The translations under genes and the position numbers were made by a program. Under the pieces are notes generated by a model. That model made no database searches, was not told the DNA's origin, and saw only the letters and a list, made by a program, of their open reading frames with translations. A stretch of DNA of 64,000 nt from positions 1 through 64,000 of the forward strand of contig JAUSFB010000027.1 in assembly GCA_030651575.1 (NCBI GenBank), read 5' to 3'. This document shows, in pieces, positions 29,883 to 39,658 of the stretch (position 1 is the first letter of the stretch; each line of letters starts with the position of its first letter). This DNA is from Phaeospirillum sp. GTDB taxonomy: Bacteria; Pseudomonadota; Alphaproteobacteria; Rhodospirillales; Magnetospirillaceae.

Positions 29883-31142
29883 TTAATCCTCCAGCCGGAA
29901 CAGCGTGTTCAGCGTCTTTTCCATATCCCGCCACTCCGGCCCGTCGGCGGCCCCCTTTGCCGCGATCGCCTTCATCGCCTCGCTGGGGGCGTGCAGCAGG
30001 CGGTTGACCAGCAGCCGAGTCGCCTCGGCGGCATCAGTGCCGGCCTCGGCCAGCACCGCCTCGCGAGCGGCCTCGAAACGGGTCCGCAAGGCGACGATGG
30101 CCGGAACCGCCACCCGCGCCGCGCGGCCGCGCGAGAAGGCGGCCGCTTCGTCGGCGACGATGGCGCGGGCCGCGCGGGCCGCCGCCTCGCGGGTGGCGCG
30201 GCCCTTCAACGCCACCTTTTCCAGGTCGCCAAGATCGTAGAGGAAGGCGCCCTCCACCCGATTAACCGCCGTCTCCACATCGCCGGGAATGCCGGCATCC
30301 ACCAGAAATATCGGCCGGCGGCGGCGTTTTTTCAGGGCGGCGGCGACCGCCTCGGCGCTAACCGCCACGTTGCGGCTGCCCATGCAGGTCAGGACCACGT
30401 CGGCGTTGGCCAGCCCGTCACGCATTTCCTCGAACGGCAGGACGTGGCAATTCAGCGCCTTGGCCAGCGCCTCGGCGCGGCTGCCGCGCGGCGCGGTGAC
30501 CGAAAGATCCCCAAGCCCGGCCGCCAGCAGGCTTTCGGCCACCAGTTCGCCCATTTCGCCGGTGCCCACCAGCAGCGCCCGGCAGCGCCCGAGATCGCCG
30601 TGCAGGTCGCGGGCGATCTGCACCGCCGCCGCCGCGATGCTGACCGGGCCTTCGCCGATGGCGGTTTCGGTCCGCACCCGCTTGGCGACGGCGAAAGCGG
30701 CCTGAACATAGGCGTCCAACTCGCCGCCCATGGCGGCCGCTTCACGCGATAGCCGGTGGGCGGCCTTGACCTGACCGGAAACATGGGGCTCCCCGATCAC
30801 CAGCGAATCCAGCGAGGCGGTGACGGTAAAGCCGTGGCTCACCGCCTCGGCCCCCGACAGGGTATAGAGGTGGCTGGCCAGCACCGAAGCCTCCAGCCCG
30901 GCCCGCGCCGCCAGGGCCTCGGCCGCCAGCCGCGCCGCATGGGTGGGATCGGCATCGACGGTCCAGACCTCGACCCGGTCGCAGGTGGACAAAATCAGCG
31001 CCTCGGCCAGACCGGATCGCTTCAGCCCTTCGAGGAATCCCGGCGCGGCGAGATCGTCCACGAACAGCGCGTCGCGCAGGGATAACGAAGCCGACTTGTG
31101 GTTGGCCCCGATCATGACCAGACGATGGGTGGACACGGCCAC
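29883..31142 (-). CDS. hemA: Glutamyl-tRNA reductase
   Basis: 419 residues from a GTG at 31142, with GAGGGG about 9 nt upstream. The N-terminal catalytic domain has [13 protein letters not shown] and the nucleophile Cys in [10 protein letters not shown], where the commonest form of the motif is STCNR, so Asp replaces Asn. The glutamate-binding [12 protein letters not shown], the NADPH domain ([16 protein letters not shown]) and the helical dimerisation tail follow. It makes glutamate-1-semialdehyde, the first committed precursor of heme by the C5 route. This is notable because many alphaproteobacteria use the ALA-synthase (C4) route instead, whose gene is also called hemA. Confidence 0.93.
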   Translation of the reverse strand: MAVSTHRLVMIGANHKSASLSLRDALFVDDLAAPGFLEGLKRSGLAEALILSTCDRVEVWTVDADPTHAARLAAEALAARAGLEASVLASHLYTLSGAEAVSHGFTVTASLDSLVIGEPHVSGQVKAAHRLSREAAAMGGELDAYVQAAFAVAKRVRTETAIGEGPVSIAAAAVQIARDLHGDLGRCRALLVGTGEMGELVAESLLAAGLGDLSVTAPRGSRAEALAKALNCHVLPFEEMRDGLANADVVLTCMGSRNVAVSAEAVAAALKKRRRRPIFLVDAGIPGDVETAVNRVEGAFLYDLGDLEKVALKGRATREAAARAARAIVADEAAAFSRGRAARVAVPAIVALRTRFEAAREAVLAEAGTDAAEATRLLVNRLLHAPSEAMKAIAAKGAADGPEWRDMEKTLNTLFRLED

Positions 31143-31156
31143 GCCGTTGCCCCTCG

Positions 31157-32395
31157 CTACAGCAGGCGGCCGAGGTGTTCCTCCAGCGACGCCAGCGGCA
31201 CCTCACTTTGCAGTCCGCCGTCCAGGTCGCGGATCGTAACGGCGCCGCGCGACGCCTCCTCCTCGCCCAGAATGACGGCGAAACGGGCGTTGACCTTGTC
31301 GGCCCGCGCCATGCGCTTTTTCATATTGCCGGTATAGCCCAGATCGACGGTCATGCCGGCGCGGCGCAGGCGCTCGGCCACCGCCATGGCCCGCAGGGAA
31401 TCGCCCATGGGAATGACGGTGATCGGCCGCACCCCGGCGGGAACCTCGTCGACCAGCATGGAGAGCCGCTCGACCCCAGCGGCCCAGCCGATGCCGGGCG
31501 TCCGGGTGCCGCCCATCTGGGCGATCAGCTCGTCATAACGACCGCCGGCCAGCACGGTGCCCTGGGCTCCCAGAGCGGTGGTGGTGAACTCGAAAGCGGT
31601 GTGGCAGTAGTAGTCGAGGCCGCGGACCAGCTTGGGATTGGTGACGAAGGGAATCCCCAGCTGGGTCAACCCGTCGGTCACGGTGTGAAAGAACTCCCGC
31701 GCCGCCGGAGTCAGCGAATCGCCCATCAACGGAGCGCCTTCGACGATCTTGCGGTCGCCCTCGTCCTTGGAATCCAACACCCGCAGCGGGTTGCGGTCCA
31801 GGCGATTGCGGCTGTCCTCGCTGAGGGCGGTGCGGAAGTCGGACAGATAGGTGGTCAGGGTGTCGCGATAGGCAAGACGGCTTTCGGCGTCGCCCAGGGT
31901 GTTGAGTTCCAACCGGACCTTGCCGGCCACTCCCAATTCGGACAGCACCCGCCAGGCCAGGGCGATGACCTCCACATCGGCCAGCGGCGATTCAACCCCC
32001 AGCAGTTCGACCCCGACCTGATGGAACTGGCGCAGGCGCCCCTTCTGCGGCCGTTCGTGGCGGAACATGGGGCCGCGATAAAACAGCTTCAGCGGCAGCG
32101 ACTGGGCCAGACCGTTGGAGATGAAGGCGCGCGCCACTCCGGCGGTGCCCTCGGGCCGCAGCGTCAGGGAATCGCCCGAACGGTCGGCGAAGGTGTACAT
32201 CTCCTTGGTCACCACGTCCGAGGTCTCGCCCAGGGTGCGGGAGAACACCTCGGTGAACTCGAAGATGGGAGTGGAAATCTCGCCAAAGCCATAGCGTCTG
32301 GCGGCGGCGAAGGCGATCTCCTCCACCCAACGGTGACGGCGCGAATCGTCGGGGAGCAGATCGTGGGTGCCGCGAACCGGCTGCAAACTCGACAC
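31157..32395 (-). CDS. hisS: Histidine--tRNA ligase
   Basis: 412 residues from a GTG at 32395, 3 nt after the ispG stop. Class II motifs: motif 1 around YGFGEISTPIFEFTEVF, motif 2 LFYRGPMFRHERPQKGRLRQFHQVGVE, and the histidine-specific VRGLDYYCHTAFEF with the C-terminal anticodon domain from about residue 320. Part of a collinear rodZ-ispG-hisS set that is also found in E. coli. Confidence 0.96.
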   Translation of the reverse strand: MSSLQPVRGTHDLLPDDSRRHRWVEEIAFAAARRYGFGEISTPIFEFTEVFSRTLGETSDVVTKEMYTFADRSGDSLTLRPEGTAGVARAFISNGLAQSLPLKLFYRGPMFRHERPQKGRLRQFHQVGVELLGVESPLADVEVIALAWRVLSELGVAGKVRLELNTLGDAESRLAYRDTLTTYLSDFRTALSEDSRNRLDRNPLRVLDSKDEGDRKIVEGAPLMGDSLTPAAREFFHTVTDGLTQLGIPFVTNPKLVRGLDYYCHTAFEFTTTALGAQGTVLAGGRYDELIAQMGGTRTPGIGWAAGVERLSMLVDEVPAGVRPITVIPMGDSLRAMAVAERLRRAGMTVDLGYTGNMKKRMARADKVNARFAVILGEEEASRGAVTIRDLDGGLQSEVPLASLEEHLGRLL

Positions 32396-32398
32396 GGG

Positions 32399-33511
32399 TC
32401 AGACGTCCTTCTTCTTGGCCGCCTCGATCTCGGCGGCGCGCGCCTCGACCAGTTCGACGATATGGTCGATCATCTCTGATCCGGCGATGTTGTGATCGGG
32501 AGTGCCACCCACATAGACCTTGTGGTTGTCGCTGCCGCCGCCGGTGATTCCGACCATGGTTTCCCGCGCCTCGCCGGGGCCGTTGACGACACAGCCAAGG
32601 ATGCTGAGCGTGACCGGGGCGCGGATGTGGGACAGGCGGTTCTCCAGGGCTTCCACCGCCTTGATCACGTCAAAGCCCTGGCGGGCGCAGGACGGGCAGG
32701 ACACGATGCGCACGCCGCGATGCCGCAGATCCAGCGACTTCAGCATCTCGAAGCCGACCTTGACTTCCTCGACGACATCGGCCGACAGCGAAACGCGAAG
32801 CGTGTCGCCGATGCCCTGCCACAGCAGATTGCCGATGCCCATGGCCGACTTCACCGTGCCGCCGATCAGGCCGCCGGCCTCGGTGATGCCCAGGTGCAAG
32901 GGGTAGTCGCAGGCCTTGGCCAGCCCCTGATAGGCGGCGACGGCCAGGAAGACGTCGGAGGCCTTGACCGCGATCTTGAACTCGAAGAAATCGTTGTCTT
33001 CCAGAAGCTTGGCATGCTCCAGCGCGCTTTCCACCAGCGCCTCGGGGCAGGGCTCGCCATACTTGTCCAGCAGATGCTTGTCCAACGAGCCGGCATTGAC
33101 GCCGATACGCATGGAACAGCCATTATCCTTGGCGGCCTTGACCACCTCCCGCACCCGGTCATGCGAACCGATATTGCCGGGATTGATGCGCAGGCAGGCG
33201 GCGCCGGCCTCGGCGGCCTCGATGCCGCGCTTGTAGTGGAAATGAATATCGGCGATCAGCGGAACCGGCGATTCCCTGACGATGCGTCCAAAGGCCGCCG
33301 TCGAGTCCTCGTCCGGGCACGACACCCGCACGATGTCGGCGCCGGCATCGGCGGCGCGGCGGATCTGTTCCAGGGTGCCGGCCACGTCAGTGGTCAGCGT
33401 GTTGGTCATGGTCTGCACCGAAATCGGCGCGTCGCCGCCAACGGCCACCGGACCGACATGGATTTGCCGGGATTTGCGCCGGCTGATTTCGCGGTAGGGC
33501 CGCAGGCTCAT
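32399..33511 (-). CDS. ispG: 4-hydroxy-3-methylbut-2-en-1-yl diphosphate synthase
   Basis: 370 residues. The TIM-barrel start ([20 protein letters not shown]) is followed by the 4Fe-4S ligands in [13 protein letters not shown] and [10 protein letters not shown]. It converts MEcPP to HMBPP, the penultimate step of the MEP isoprenoid route. The protein is the short bacterial form without a plant-type insertion. 114 nt downstream of rodZ and 3 nt ahead of hisS. Confidence 0.96.
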   Translation of the reverse strand: MSLRPYREISRRKSRQIHVGPVAVGGDAPISVQTMTNTLTTDVAGTLEQIRRAADAGADIVRVSCPDEDSTAAFGRIVRESPVPLIADIHFHYKRGIEAAEAGAACLRINPGNIGSHDRVREVVKAAKDNGCSMRIGVNAGSLDKHLLDKYGEPCPEALVESALEHAKLLEDNDFFEFKIAVKASDVFLAVAAYQGLAKACDYPLHLGITEAGGLIGGTVKSAMGIGNLLWQGIGDTLRVSLSADVVEEVKVGFEMLKSLDLRHRGVRIVSCPSCARQGFDVIKAVEALENRLSHIRAPVTLSILGCVVNGPGEARETMVGITGGGSDNHKVYVGGTPDHNIAGSEMIDHIVELVEARAAEIEAAKKKDV

Positions 33512-33625
33512 GGGATCGCTCTCGCTGACAGATGCAATTCGCTCCGACCGGCACGAGCCAGCCCGAGCGAGGGGTTATAGCGCATGTGAGGACCGATCCG
33601 AAAGCGACAACCTGTTTAGGGGTAT

Positions 33626-34837
33626 TCAGCCCCCGGACATCAGCCTGTCGGGATCGAGACGGATATCACGTCGCACCTGGCCGACGGCGCCCAACGAGGC
33701 GGCCTTACGCCCATCGACCGAGACCTCAAGCGACCCGGCATTGCCGACCATCAGGTTCAGGCCGGGCCGGTTGGGAACCCGGTAGCTGTCACCACGCCGC
33801 AGCAGACGCGACACCAGCAACGAGCCGTCCATCTCGCGCACCTGGACCCAGCAATCATCGCCGGTCGCCTTCAGCACCACACGAGAATCCGCGAACTCTG
33901 CGCCATAGACCTTGCCATCGACCTTGGGAGCCTCGGCCTTGGGAGCCTCAACCTTGGGAACCTCAACCTTGGGAGCCTCGACCTTGGGAGCCTCGACCTT
34001 GGGAGCTTCGACCTTGGGAGCTTCGACCTTGGGAGCTTCGACCTTGGGAGCTTCGACCTTGGGAGCTTCGACCTTGGGAGCTTCGACCTTGGGAGCTTCG
34101 ACCTTGGGAGCTTCGACCTTGGGAGGCTCGGCCTGGACGGGGGCCATGGATGTCTGCTCGACCGGCGCCACCAGCGGCGGCGGGGCCGGCGGCTTATCGT
34201 CCTCGGTCTCGACGGGCGGAACCACATCCTCCTTGACCTTGGCCTGCTCATCGCCCGGCTTGATCGCGTCCTGGGGCGGCGACTTGGCGTCACCGGTCAG
34301 CGCCGCCTGCCGAGTCAGAATATTCGACAGGCGATCCGGCAGCGGCGGCACCATCTCGGCCACCTTGGATTCCCGCGACGACAGCATGTACCAGCCGCCA
34401 TAGGCGACGGCCGCCAGCGCGATGCCCAGAAAAATCACCGCCCCACCGGGAATGCGCCCCTCGGACACTGGTGACGGAAACGACAGTTCGGCCCGGGCGG
34501 TGAACCCGCCCGCCCCCTCCTCGCGGAAGCGGCGGACCAGTTCCTCGCCATCAAGGCCGAGAAATTCGGAATAGGTGCGCAAGAAACCGGCGGCATAGGT
34601 TCCGCCGGGCAGGTCGCGGTGACGGCCGTCCTCCAACGCTTCCAGGAAGGGCTGACGGATGCGCAGTTGCTTGGCGCACTCGGACAGGGACTTGCCCATC
34701 TTCTCGCGGGCGCCGCGCAAGGTCGGGCCGACGCCGAACATCGAAACCGGGGCGACCGGCTCCGGCGCGACGGCAGGAGTGGGCTCGACCGGGGCGGCGG
34801 GGGCCTTGGACTGATCCTCAGGAACGGGGTTTTCCAC
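33626..34837 (-). CDS. rodZ: RodZ-like cytoskeletal membrane protein with a 14-unit KVEAP repeat
   Basis: 403 residues from a GTG at 34837 with AAGGT upstream. Residues about 38-105 are the helix-turn-helix of RodZ (LRGAREKMGKSLSECAKQLRIRQPFLEALEDG ... GTYAAGFLRTYSEFLGLD). A membrane segment follows (AVIFLGIALAAVAYGGWYML), then a periplasmic linker and a C-terminal DUF4115-like domain (DDCWVQVREMDGSLLVSRLLRRGDSYRVP). RodZ links MreB to the cell-wall machinery. The linker contains 14 copies of a 15-bp unit giving a long Pro-Lys-Val-Glu-Ala rod; the gene order rodZ-ispG-hisS supports the name. Confidence 0.9.
   Translation of the reverse strand: MENPVPEDQSKAPAAPVEPTPAVAPEPVAPVSMFGVGPTLRGAREKMGKSLSECAKQLRIRQPFLEALEDGRHRDLPGGTYAAGFLRTYSEFLGLDGEELVRRFREEGAGGFTARAELSFPSPVSEGRIPGGAVIFLGIALAAVAYGGWYMLSSRESKVAEMVPPLPDRLSNILTRQAALTGDAKSPPQDAIKPGDEQAKVKEDVVPPVETEDDKPPAPPPLVAPVEQTSMAPVQAEPPKVEAPKVEAPKVEAPKVEAPKVEAPKVEAPKVEAPKVEAPKVEAPKVEAPKVEVPKVEAPKAEAPKVDGKVYGAEFADSRVVLKATGDDCWVQVREMDGSLLVSRLLRRGDSYRVPNRPGLNLMVGNAGSLEVSVDGRKAASLGAVGQVRRDIRLDPDRLMSGG
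33921..34130 (-). repeat. Fourteen 15-bp tandem repeats in rodZ
   Basis: 14 consecutive units of accttgggagcttcg and near variants, exactly 210 bp, encoding PKVEA-type pentads. Units 6 to 13 are identical in sequence and the outer ones have one or two changes, a pattern of recent expansion from the middle. Every unit keeps the reading frame. Confidence 0.95.
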
Positions 34838-34936
34838 GGCGCGTGAACCTTTCCATCAATCCGGGTCGCCCCAGGGGAAGCGGTATCTGTGTATCAAATC
34901 CTTCAGGCCCCTGGCAACCGTCCGACCCTGGCAGCC

Positions 34937-37204
34937 TCACAGGACAACGCCGTGATCGAAGGCAAAGCTTTTCAACTTGCACCGCAGGCTGTGATCGGGC
35001 GAGTCCAGCAAGGTGGCCATATAGGCCTCCAGCGCCCCAAGCTCCAGGCTGCGGATCATGGTCTTGACCGGGCCGATCGACGGCGAGGACACCGACAGGG
35101 TCCGAATTCCGACGCCGATCAGCGCCATGGCCTCCAGCGGCCGCCCCGCCATCTCGCCGCACACCGACAGCGACACGTCATGCTCGCGGCACTTGGCCCC
35201 CACATAGCGCATGAAGCGGATCATGGTCGGCGCCAGCGTGTCGTAACGCTCGGCAATGCGGGGGTTGCCGCGATCGACCGCAAACAGAAACTGCATCAGG
35301 TCGTTGGTGCCGATGGAAACGAAATCCACCAACGGCAACAGCGCGTCCAGCTGCAACGCCAGGGCCGGCACTTCCAGCATGGTCCCCACCTTCAACTGGG
35401 CGGGGAGCGGATTGCCGATCTGGCGCTCGTGCTCGATCTCGATGTCGAGGATGCGCCGGGCCTGAACCAGCTCGGCCACCTCGGCGATCATGGGGAACAT
35501 CACCGACAGCTCGCGGCCGGCGGCGGCGCGCAACAAGGCGCGCAGCTGGTGACGCATCACCGCCGGACGATCCAGGGTGATCCGGATCGAACGCCAACCC
35601 AGGGCCGGATTGTCTTCCTCGTAGCGGTTCCAGTAGGGCAGCACCTTGTCGCCGCCCACATCCAGGGTGCGGAACACCACCGGCTTGCCCTCGGCCTGAT
35701 CGAGGATTTTGCGATAAAGCAGGGTCTGGGCCGCCACGTCGGGCAGCGAGGACCGCGCCATGAACGGCAGTTCGGTGCGGTAGAGCCCGATCCCGTCCGA
35801 GCCCGATTCGTGCAGATGCTGAAGATCCAGCAGCAGGCCGGCATTCATATGGATGCCGATCCGCACGCCCTCGCGGGTCACCGCCGGCAGATCGCGCAGC
35901 CGGGCATAGACGGCGATCCGCAACTGACGCTGACTCAACGCCTCGACAAAGCTTTCGCGGATGTCGTCCGGCGGCCGGATAAAGACCTGACCGTTGTCGC
36001 CGTCGCAGATGACGAGGTCGAGCGGCTCGATCTTGTCCAGCACGTCCTTGACCCGGCCGACCACCGGAATATCCAGGGCACGGGCGACGATGGCCACATG
36101 GGCGGTGGCCGAGCCCTCTTCCAGAACCAGTCCGCGCAAGCGCTTGGGGTCGTAGTCGAACAGCTCCATCGGCCCCATGTTGCGGCCGATCAGGATGGCC
36201 GCCTCGGGCAATTCGGAGCGCGGATTATCCTCGTTGCCACCCGACAGATACTGGAGCAGCCGGTTGGCCAGATCCTCGAAATCGTGCATCCGCTCGCGCA
36301 GATACGGATCGGTGATCTGACTCATGCGGGCGCGGGTGTCGTCGTGGACCTTCTGGACCGCCGCCTCGGCGGTCAGGCCGGTGCGGATGGCCTCGCTGAT
36401 GCGATTGATCCAGCCCTTGTCCTCGGTGAACATGCGATAGGTCTCAAGCACGTCACGATGCTCGCCATCCCGCATTTCCGGGCGCGAGAACAACTCTTCC
36501 AGCGCCGTCTTGATGCCGGTCAGGGCCTTCTTCAGGCGCTCCAGCTCGACATCGGGGTCCTCGGCCACCATGCGGCGGATGACGATGCGCGGATTGTGCA
36601 GCACCGCGACCCCGACCCCGACCCCGCCGTTCAGCCGAACGCCTTCGAGACGCAGCGGCAGCAGGGCGTTGCCGTCCACCTGCACCAGTTCGGCGCGGTC
36701 GACCAGCTCGCCGGAGGCGACCAGCTCGGCCAGCACCATGGCCACGGTTTCGAGGGTCTCGATCTCCTCGTCGGTGTAGTGACGCATGGTGCGGTTTTGC
36801 ACCACCAGGACGCCGACCACGCGCGAACCGCGGATGATAGGCACGCCCATCAGCGAATGAAAGATCTCTTCGCCGGTTTCGGGACGATAGGCGAAATTGG
36901 GATGGGCCTGAGCGTCGGCCAGGGCCAGCGGCCGGGCATGGGCGGCGATGTCGCCGACCAGACCTTCCCCGACCCGCAGCCGGGTCTGGTGAACGGCGTC
37001 GCGACGCAGACCCTCGGTGGAGAACAGCTCCAGGACTTCGCCGGCGCGCATGACGTAACAGGTGCAAACCTCGGCCACCATGTCGGCGGCGATCAGGGTC
37101 ACCACCTTGTCGAGGCGTTCCTGAGCCGAACCACCGCCGGCCATCACGTCACGCAGACGTCCCAGCAACCGCCTGGAAACAGAGGTCGTTCCGCTGGTCA
37201 GCAT
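34937..37204 (-). CDS. ptsP: Phosphoenolpyruvate--protein phosphotransferase PtsP (EI-Ntr)
   Basis: 755 residues. An N-terminal GAF domain (about 20-165) is followed by the enzyme I phosphotransfer domain with the active His369 (GSATAHVAIVARALDIPVVG) and the PEP-binding barrel (GSDGIGLYRTELPFM, VFRTLDVGGDK, FVSIGTNDLMQF, LSVCGEMAG). It starts the nitrogen phosphotransferase relay (EI-Ntr to NPr to EIIA-Ntr), which controls potassium transport, nitrogen and stress responses; NPr and EIIA-Ntr genes are not in this window. The ATG at 37204 overlaps the end of the upstream gene by 7 nt. Confidence 0.95.
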   Translation of the reverse strand: MLTSGTTSVSRRLLGRLRDVMAGGGSAQERLDKVVTLIAADMVAEVCTCYVMRAGEVLELFSTEGLRRDAVHQTRLRVGEGLVGDIAAHARPLALADAQAHPNFAYRPETGEEIFHSLMGVPIIRGSRVVGVLVVQNRTMRHYTDEEIETLETVAMVLAELVASGELVDRAELVQVDGNALLPLRLEGVRLNGGVGVGVAVLHNPRIVIRRMVAEDPDVELERLKKALTGIKTALEELFSRPEMRDGEHRDVLETYRMFTEDKGWINRISEAIRTGLTAEAAVQKVHDDTRARMSQITDPYLRERMHDFEDLANRLLQYLSGGNEDNPRSELPEAAILIGRNMGPMELFDYDPKRLRGLVLEEGSATAHVAIVARALDIPVVGRVKDVLDKIEPLDLVICDGDNGQVFIRPPDDIRESFVEALSQRQLRIAVYARLRDLPAVTREGVRIGIHMNAGLLLDLQHLHESGSDGIGLYRTELPFMARSSLPDVAAQTLLYRKILDQAEGKPVVFRTLDVGGDKVLPYWNRYEEDNPALGWRSIRITLDRPAVMRHQLRALLRAAAGRELSVMFPMIAEVAELVQARRILDIEIEHERQIGNPLPAQLKVGTMLEVPALALQLDALLPLVDFVSIGTNDLMQFLFAVDRGNPRIAERYDTLAPTMIRFMRYVGAKCREHDVSLSVCGEMAGRPLEAMALIGVGIRTLSVSSPSIGPVKTMIRSLELGALEAYMATLLDSPDHSLRCKLKSFAFDHGVVL

Positions 37205-38238
37205 TGGACTCGCGTCGAAACCAGCCCTTCCCGGGCGGCCAGGGCGGCCAGAGCCTGGTCCACCAATTCATTGAGGATCTCGGCGGTCGGCTGCTCGCGC
37301 GCGACCATGCCGACGCTTTGGCCGGCCATGAGAGAGCCGTTTTCCACATCTCCGTCGATGACGGCCCGCTTCAGCGCGCCGGCCCAGAAATGCTCGATAC
37401 GAAGCTGGGCTTCCTTCTGGTCGATCTCGCCGGATTTAAAGCGGGCGACCACGTCCAGCTGGAACAAGGTAAAACGCTTGGTGGCGTTGTTGCCGAGGGC
37501 GCGAACCGGGATCACCGGGAACTGGGGATCGACCTGAACGCTGGGCACCGCGTCGCGCGCGGCGGCATGAATGAACGCCTTCTTGTAATTGGCGTGGGCG
37601 ACGCACTCGCTGGCGCAGACGAAACGGGTGCCCAACTGGCAACCGGCCGCCCCCATCTCCAGATAGGACAGCACCGCCTCGCCGCGGCCGATGCCGCCGG
37701 CCACGAAGACCGGGACCGCCTCGATCATCGGCAGGATTTCCTGGGCCAGCACGCTGGTGGCGACCGGGCCGATATGGCCGCCGGCCTCGGCGCCTTCGAT
37801 CACCAGGGCGTCGACGCCGGAACGCAACAGTTTCTTCGCCAGGACCAGGGCGGGAGCGAAGCAGACCACCTTGGCTCCGGTGGCCTTGGCCCGCTTGATG
37901 GCGGCCCCCGACGGCAGACCTCCGCCCAGCACGATATGACCGACCCCCGCCTCGCCGCAGACGTCGATCAGGTCTTCCAGTTGGGGATGCAGGGTGATCA
38001 GGTTGACCCCGAACGGCTTGACCGTCCGCTGCTGGGTGGCGAGGATCTCCCCGGCCAGCAGGTCCGGCGTCATGGAGCCGCAGGCAAGCACGCCAAAGCC
38101 GCCGCCATTGGAAATGGCGGACACCAAGTTACGCTCTGAAATCCACGACATCGCGCCGCCCATGATGGCGAATTCGGTGCCGAGAAAATCCCGCCCGCGC
38201 CGCCACAGATATTCGAGCCGCTGTCTGGCCTTGTCCAT
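37198..38238 (-). CDS. Nitronate monooxygenase family flavoprotein
   Basis: 346 residues, FMN-binding TIM barrel of the 2-nitropropane dioxygenase/FabK group. Marked by IMGGAMSWISERNLVSAISNGGGFGVLACG, the His in IEGAEAGGHIGP, and VFVAGGIGRGEAVLSYLEMGAAGCQLGTRF. Such proteins oxidise nitronates or, as FabK, reduce enoyl-ACP; the long C-terminal helical part (from about 250) does not settle the choice. The 7-nt overlap with ptsP suggests co-expression. Confidence 0.88.
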   Translation of the reverse strand: MDKARQRLEYLWRRGRDFLGTEFAIMGGAMSWISERNLVSAISNGGGFGVLACGSMTPDLLAGEILATQQRTVKPFGVNLITLHPQLEDLIDVCGEAGVGHIVLGGGLPSGAAIKRAKATGAKVVCFAPALVLAKKLLRSGVDALVIEGAEAGGHIGPVATSVLAQEILPMIEAVPVFVAGGIGRGEAVLSYLEMGAAGCQLGTRFVCASECVAHANYKKAFIHAAARDAVPSVQVDPQFPVIPVRALGNNATKRFTLFQLDVVARFKSGEIDQKEAQLRIEHFWAGALKRAVIDGDVENGSLMAGQSVGMVAREQPTAEILNELVDQALAALAAREGLVSTRVQC

Positions 38239-38265
38239 AAAATCCCCTGATCTCTTGTCCGTCGG

Positions 38266-39486
38266 TCAGGCGGCGTCGAGACCGTAGGCGGTGTGGAGCG
38301 CCCGAAGCGCCAACTCGGTGTATTTCTCCTCGATCAGAACGCTGATCTTGATCTCGGAGGTGGAAATCACCTGGATGTTGATGCCTTCGGAGGCCAGGGT
38401 CTGGAACATCTTCTGGGCGATGCCGGCATGGCTGCGCATGCCGACCCCGATGACCGAGACCTTGACCACGTTGGGGTCGCAGATCAGCTTTTCATAGCCC
38501 AATCCGCCCTTGTGATCTTCCAGCACCTTCTTGGCCCGCTCCAGATCGGCATTGCCGACGGTGAAGGTCAGGTCGGTGGACTTGCCGTCCTCGGACACGT
38601 TCTGGACGATCATGTCCACATTGACGGCGGCCTCGGCCAGCGGCCCGAAGATGGCGGCCGCGACGCCGGGACGATCCGACACGCGCACCAGGGTGACCTT
38701 CGCTTCGTCGCGGCTGTAGGCGATGCCGCTCACCAGTTCCTTTTCCACGATCTCATCCTCATCGCAAACGAGAGTCCCGGGCTTGTCCTCGAAACTCGAC
38801 AGCACCTGGACGCGCACCCGATGCTTCATGGCCATCTCGACCGAGCGGGTCTGAAGCACCTTGGCGCCGACCGAGGCCAGTTCCAGCATCTCTTCATACG
38901 TGATCTTGTCGAGTTTCCTCGCCTTGGTCACGATCCGGGGGTCGGTGGTATAGACGCCGTCCACGTCAGTGTAGATGTCGCAGCGATCGGCTTTCAAGGC
39001 CGCTGCCAGCGCCACCGCCGAAGTGTCCGAGCCGCCGCGCCCCAAGGTCGCGATCCGCCGGTCCGGCCCCAGACCCTGGAAGCCGGCCACCACCGCGACC
39101 TCGCCCCGGCCCATGCGTTCGATCATTTCCGCCGTTTCGATGGATATGATGCGCGCCTTGCCGTGAACGCCATCGGTATGAATCGGCAACTGCCAGCCGC
39201 ACCACGACCGGGCCGAAACGCCCAGTTCCTGCAATGCGATGGCCAGCAGGCCGGTGGTCACCTGTTCGCCGGTGGCGACCACGGCGTCATATTCCCGAGC
39301 GTCGTGCAGCGGCGCCATCTGATTGCACCAGGCAACCAGCTGGTTGGTGGCGCCGGACATGGCCGAAACCACCACCGCCACTTCATTGCCGGAGTCCACC
39401 TCCCGCTTGACGCGGTTGGCGACGTTCTTGATCCGCTCGATGTCGGCGACCGAGGTGCCACCGAATTTCATAACGATGCGAGCCAT
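38266..39486 (-). CDS. lysC: Aspartate kinase
   Basis: 406 residues with AAAAGGG 7 nt before the ATG. The kinase domain has [28 protein letters not shown] and [18 protein letters not shown]. Two ACT domains close the protein (about 265-400, including [19 protein letters not shown] and [16 protein letters not shown]). It phosphorylates aspartate, the first step to lysine, threonine, methionine and diaminopimelate. The ACT domains indicate feedback inhibition. Divergent from ubiG. Confidence 0.96.
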   Translation of the reverse strand: MARIVMKFGGTSVADIERIKNVANRVKREVDSGNEVAVVVSAMSGATNQLVAWCNQMAPLHDAREYDAVVATGEQVTTGLLAIALQELGVSARSWCGWQLPIHTDGVHGKARIISIETAEMIERMGRGEVAVVAGFQGLGPDRRIATLGRGGSDTSAVALAAALKADRCDIYTDVDGVYTTDPRIVTKARKLDKITYEEMLELASVGAKVLQTRSVEMAMKHRVRVQVLSSFEDKPGTLVCDEDEIVEKELVSGIAYSRDEAKVTLVRVSDRPGVAAAIFGPLAEAAVNVDMIVQNVSEDGKSTDLTFTVGNADLERAKKVLEDHKGGLGYEKLICDPNVVKVSVIGVGMRSHAGIAQKMFQTLASEGINIQVISTSEIKISVLIEEKYTELALRALHTAYGLDAA

Positions 39487-39509
39487 GTGGAAACCCTTTT
39501 GGACCGAGT

Positions 39510-39526
39510 GTCTGGTCGCTCCAGAC
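39510..39526 (-). promoter_or_regulatory. Hairpin in the lysC leader region
   Basis: GTCTGG (39510-39515) pairs perfectly with CCAGAC (39521-39526) over a 5-nt loop, 24 nt ahead of the lysC start. A TACAAT-like -10 for lysC at 39556-39551 would place it in the leader RNA. It is too small to be a lysine riboswitch. Confidence 0.3.
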
Positions 39527-39563
39527 GCTTGCGGTCGGTTCTGGAATTCTATTGTATGCCCGG

Positions 39564-39592
39564 TTGCCGCCGGAAGGGCGCGTATTCATACT
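39564..39592 (+). promoter_or_regulatory. Predicted promoter for ubiG
   Basis: TTGCCG (39564-39569), 17-nt spacer, CATACT (39587-39592) on the plus strand. The start would be near 39599, about 60 nt before the ubiG ATG. Confidence 0.45.
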
Positions 39593-39658
39593 CTGTCGTA
39601 GTTTCGGAAGCAAGAGCGGCCCACCCCTTTCGGGGAGGGGATATAGGGAGAGCGTTTC

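Noticed and set aside
33921-34130. 15-bp repeats as a CRISPR or regulatory iteron array
   Set aside because: They lie in frame within rodZ and have no spacers.
34871-34914. Hairpin CCAGGGG/CCCCTGG between ptsP and rodZ as a terminator
   Set aside because: Seven-bp arms across a 30-nt loop and no T-run in either direction.
39510-39556. Lysine riboswitch ahead of lysC
   Set aside because: The leader is too short and only one small hairpin is present.
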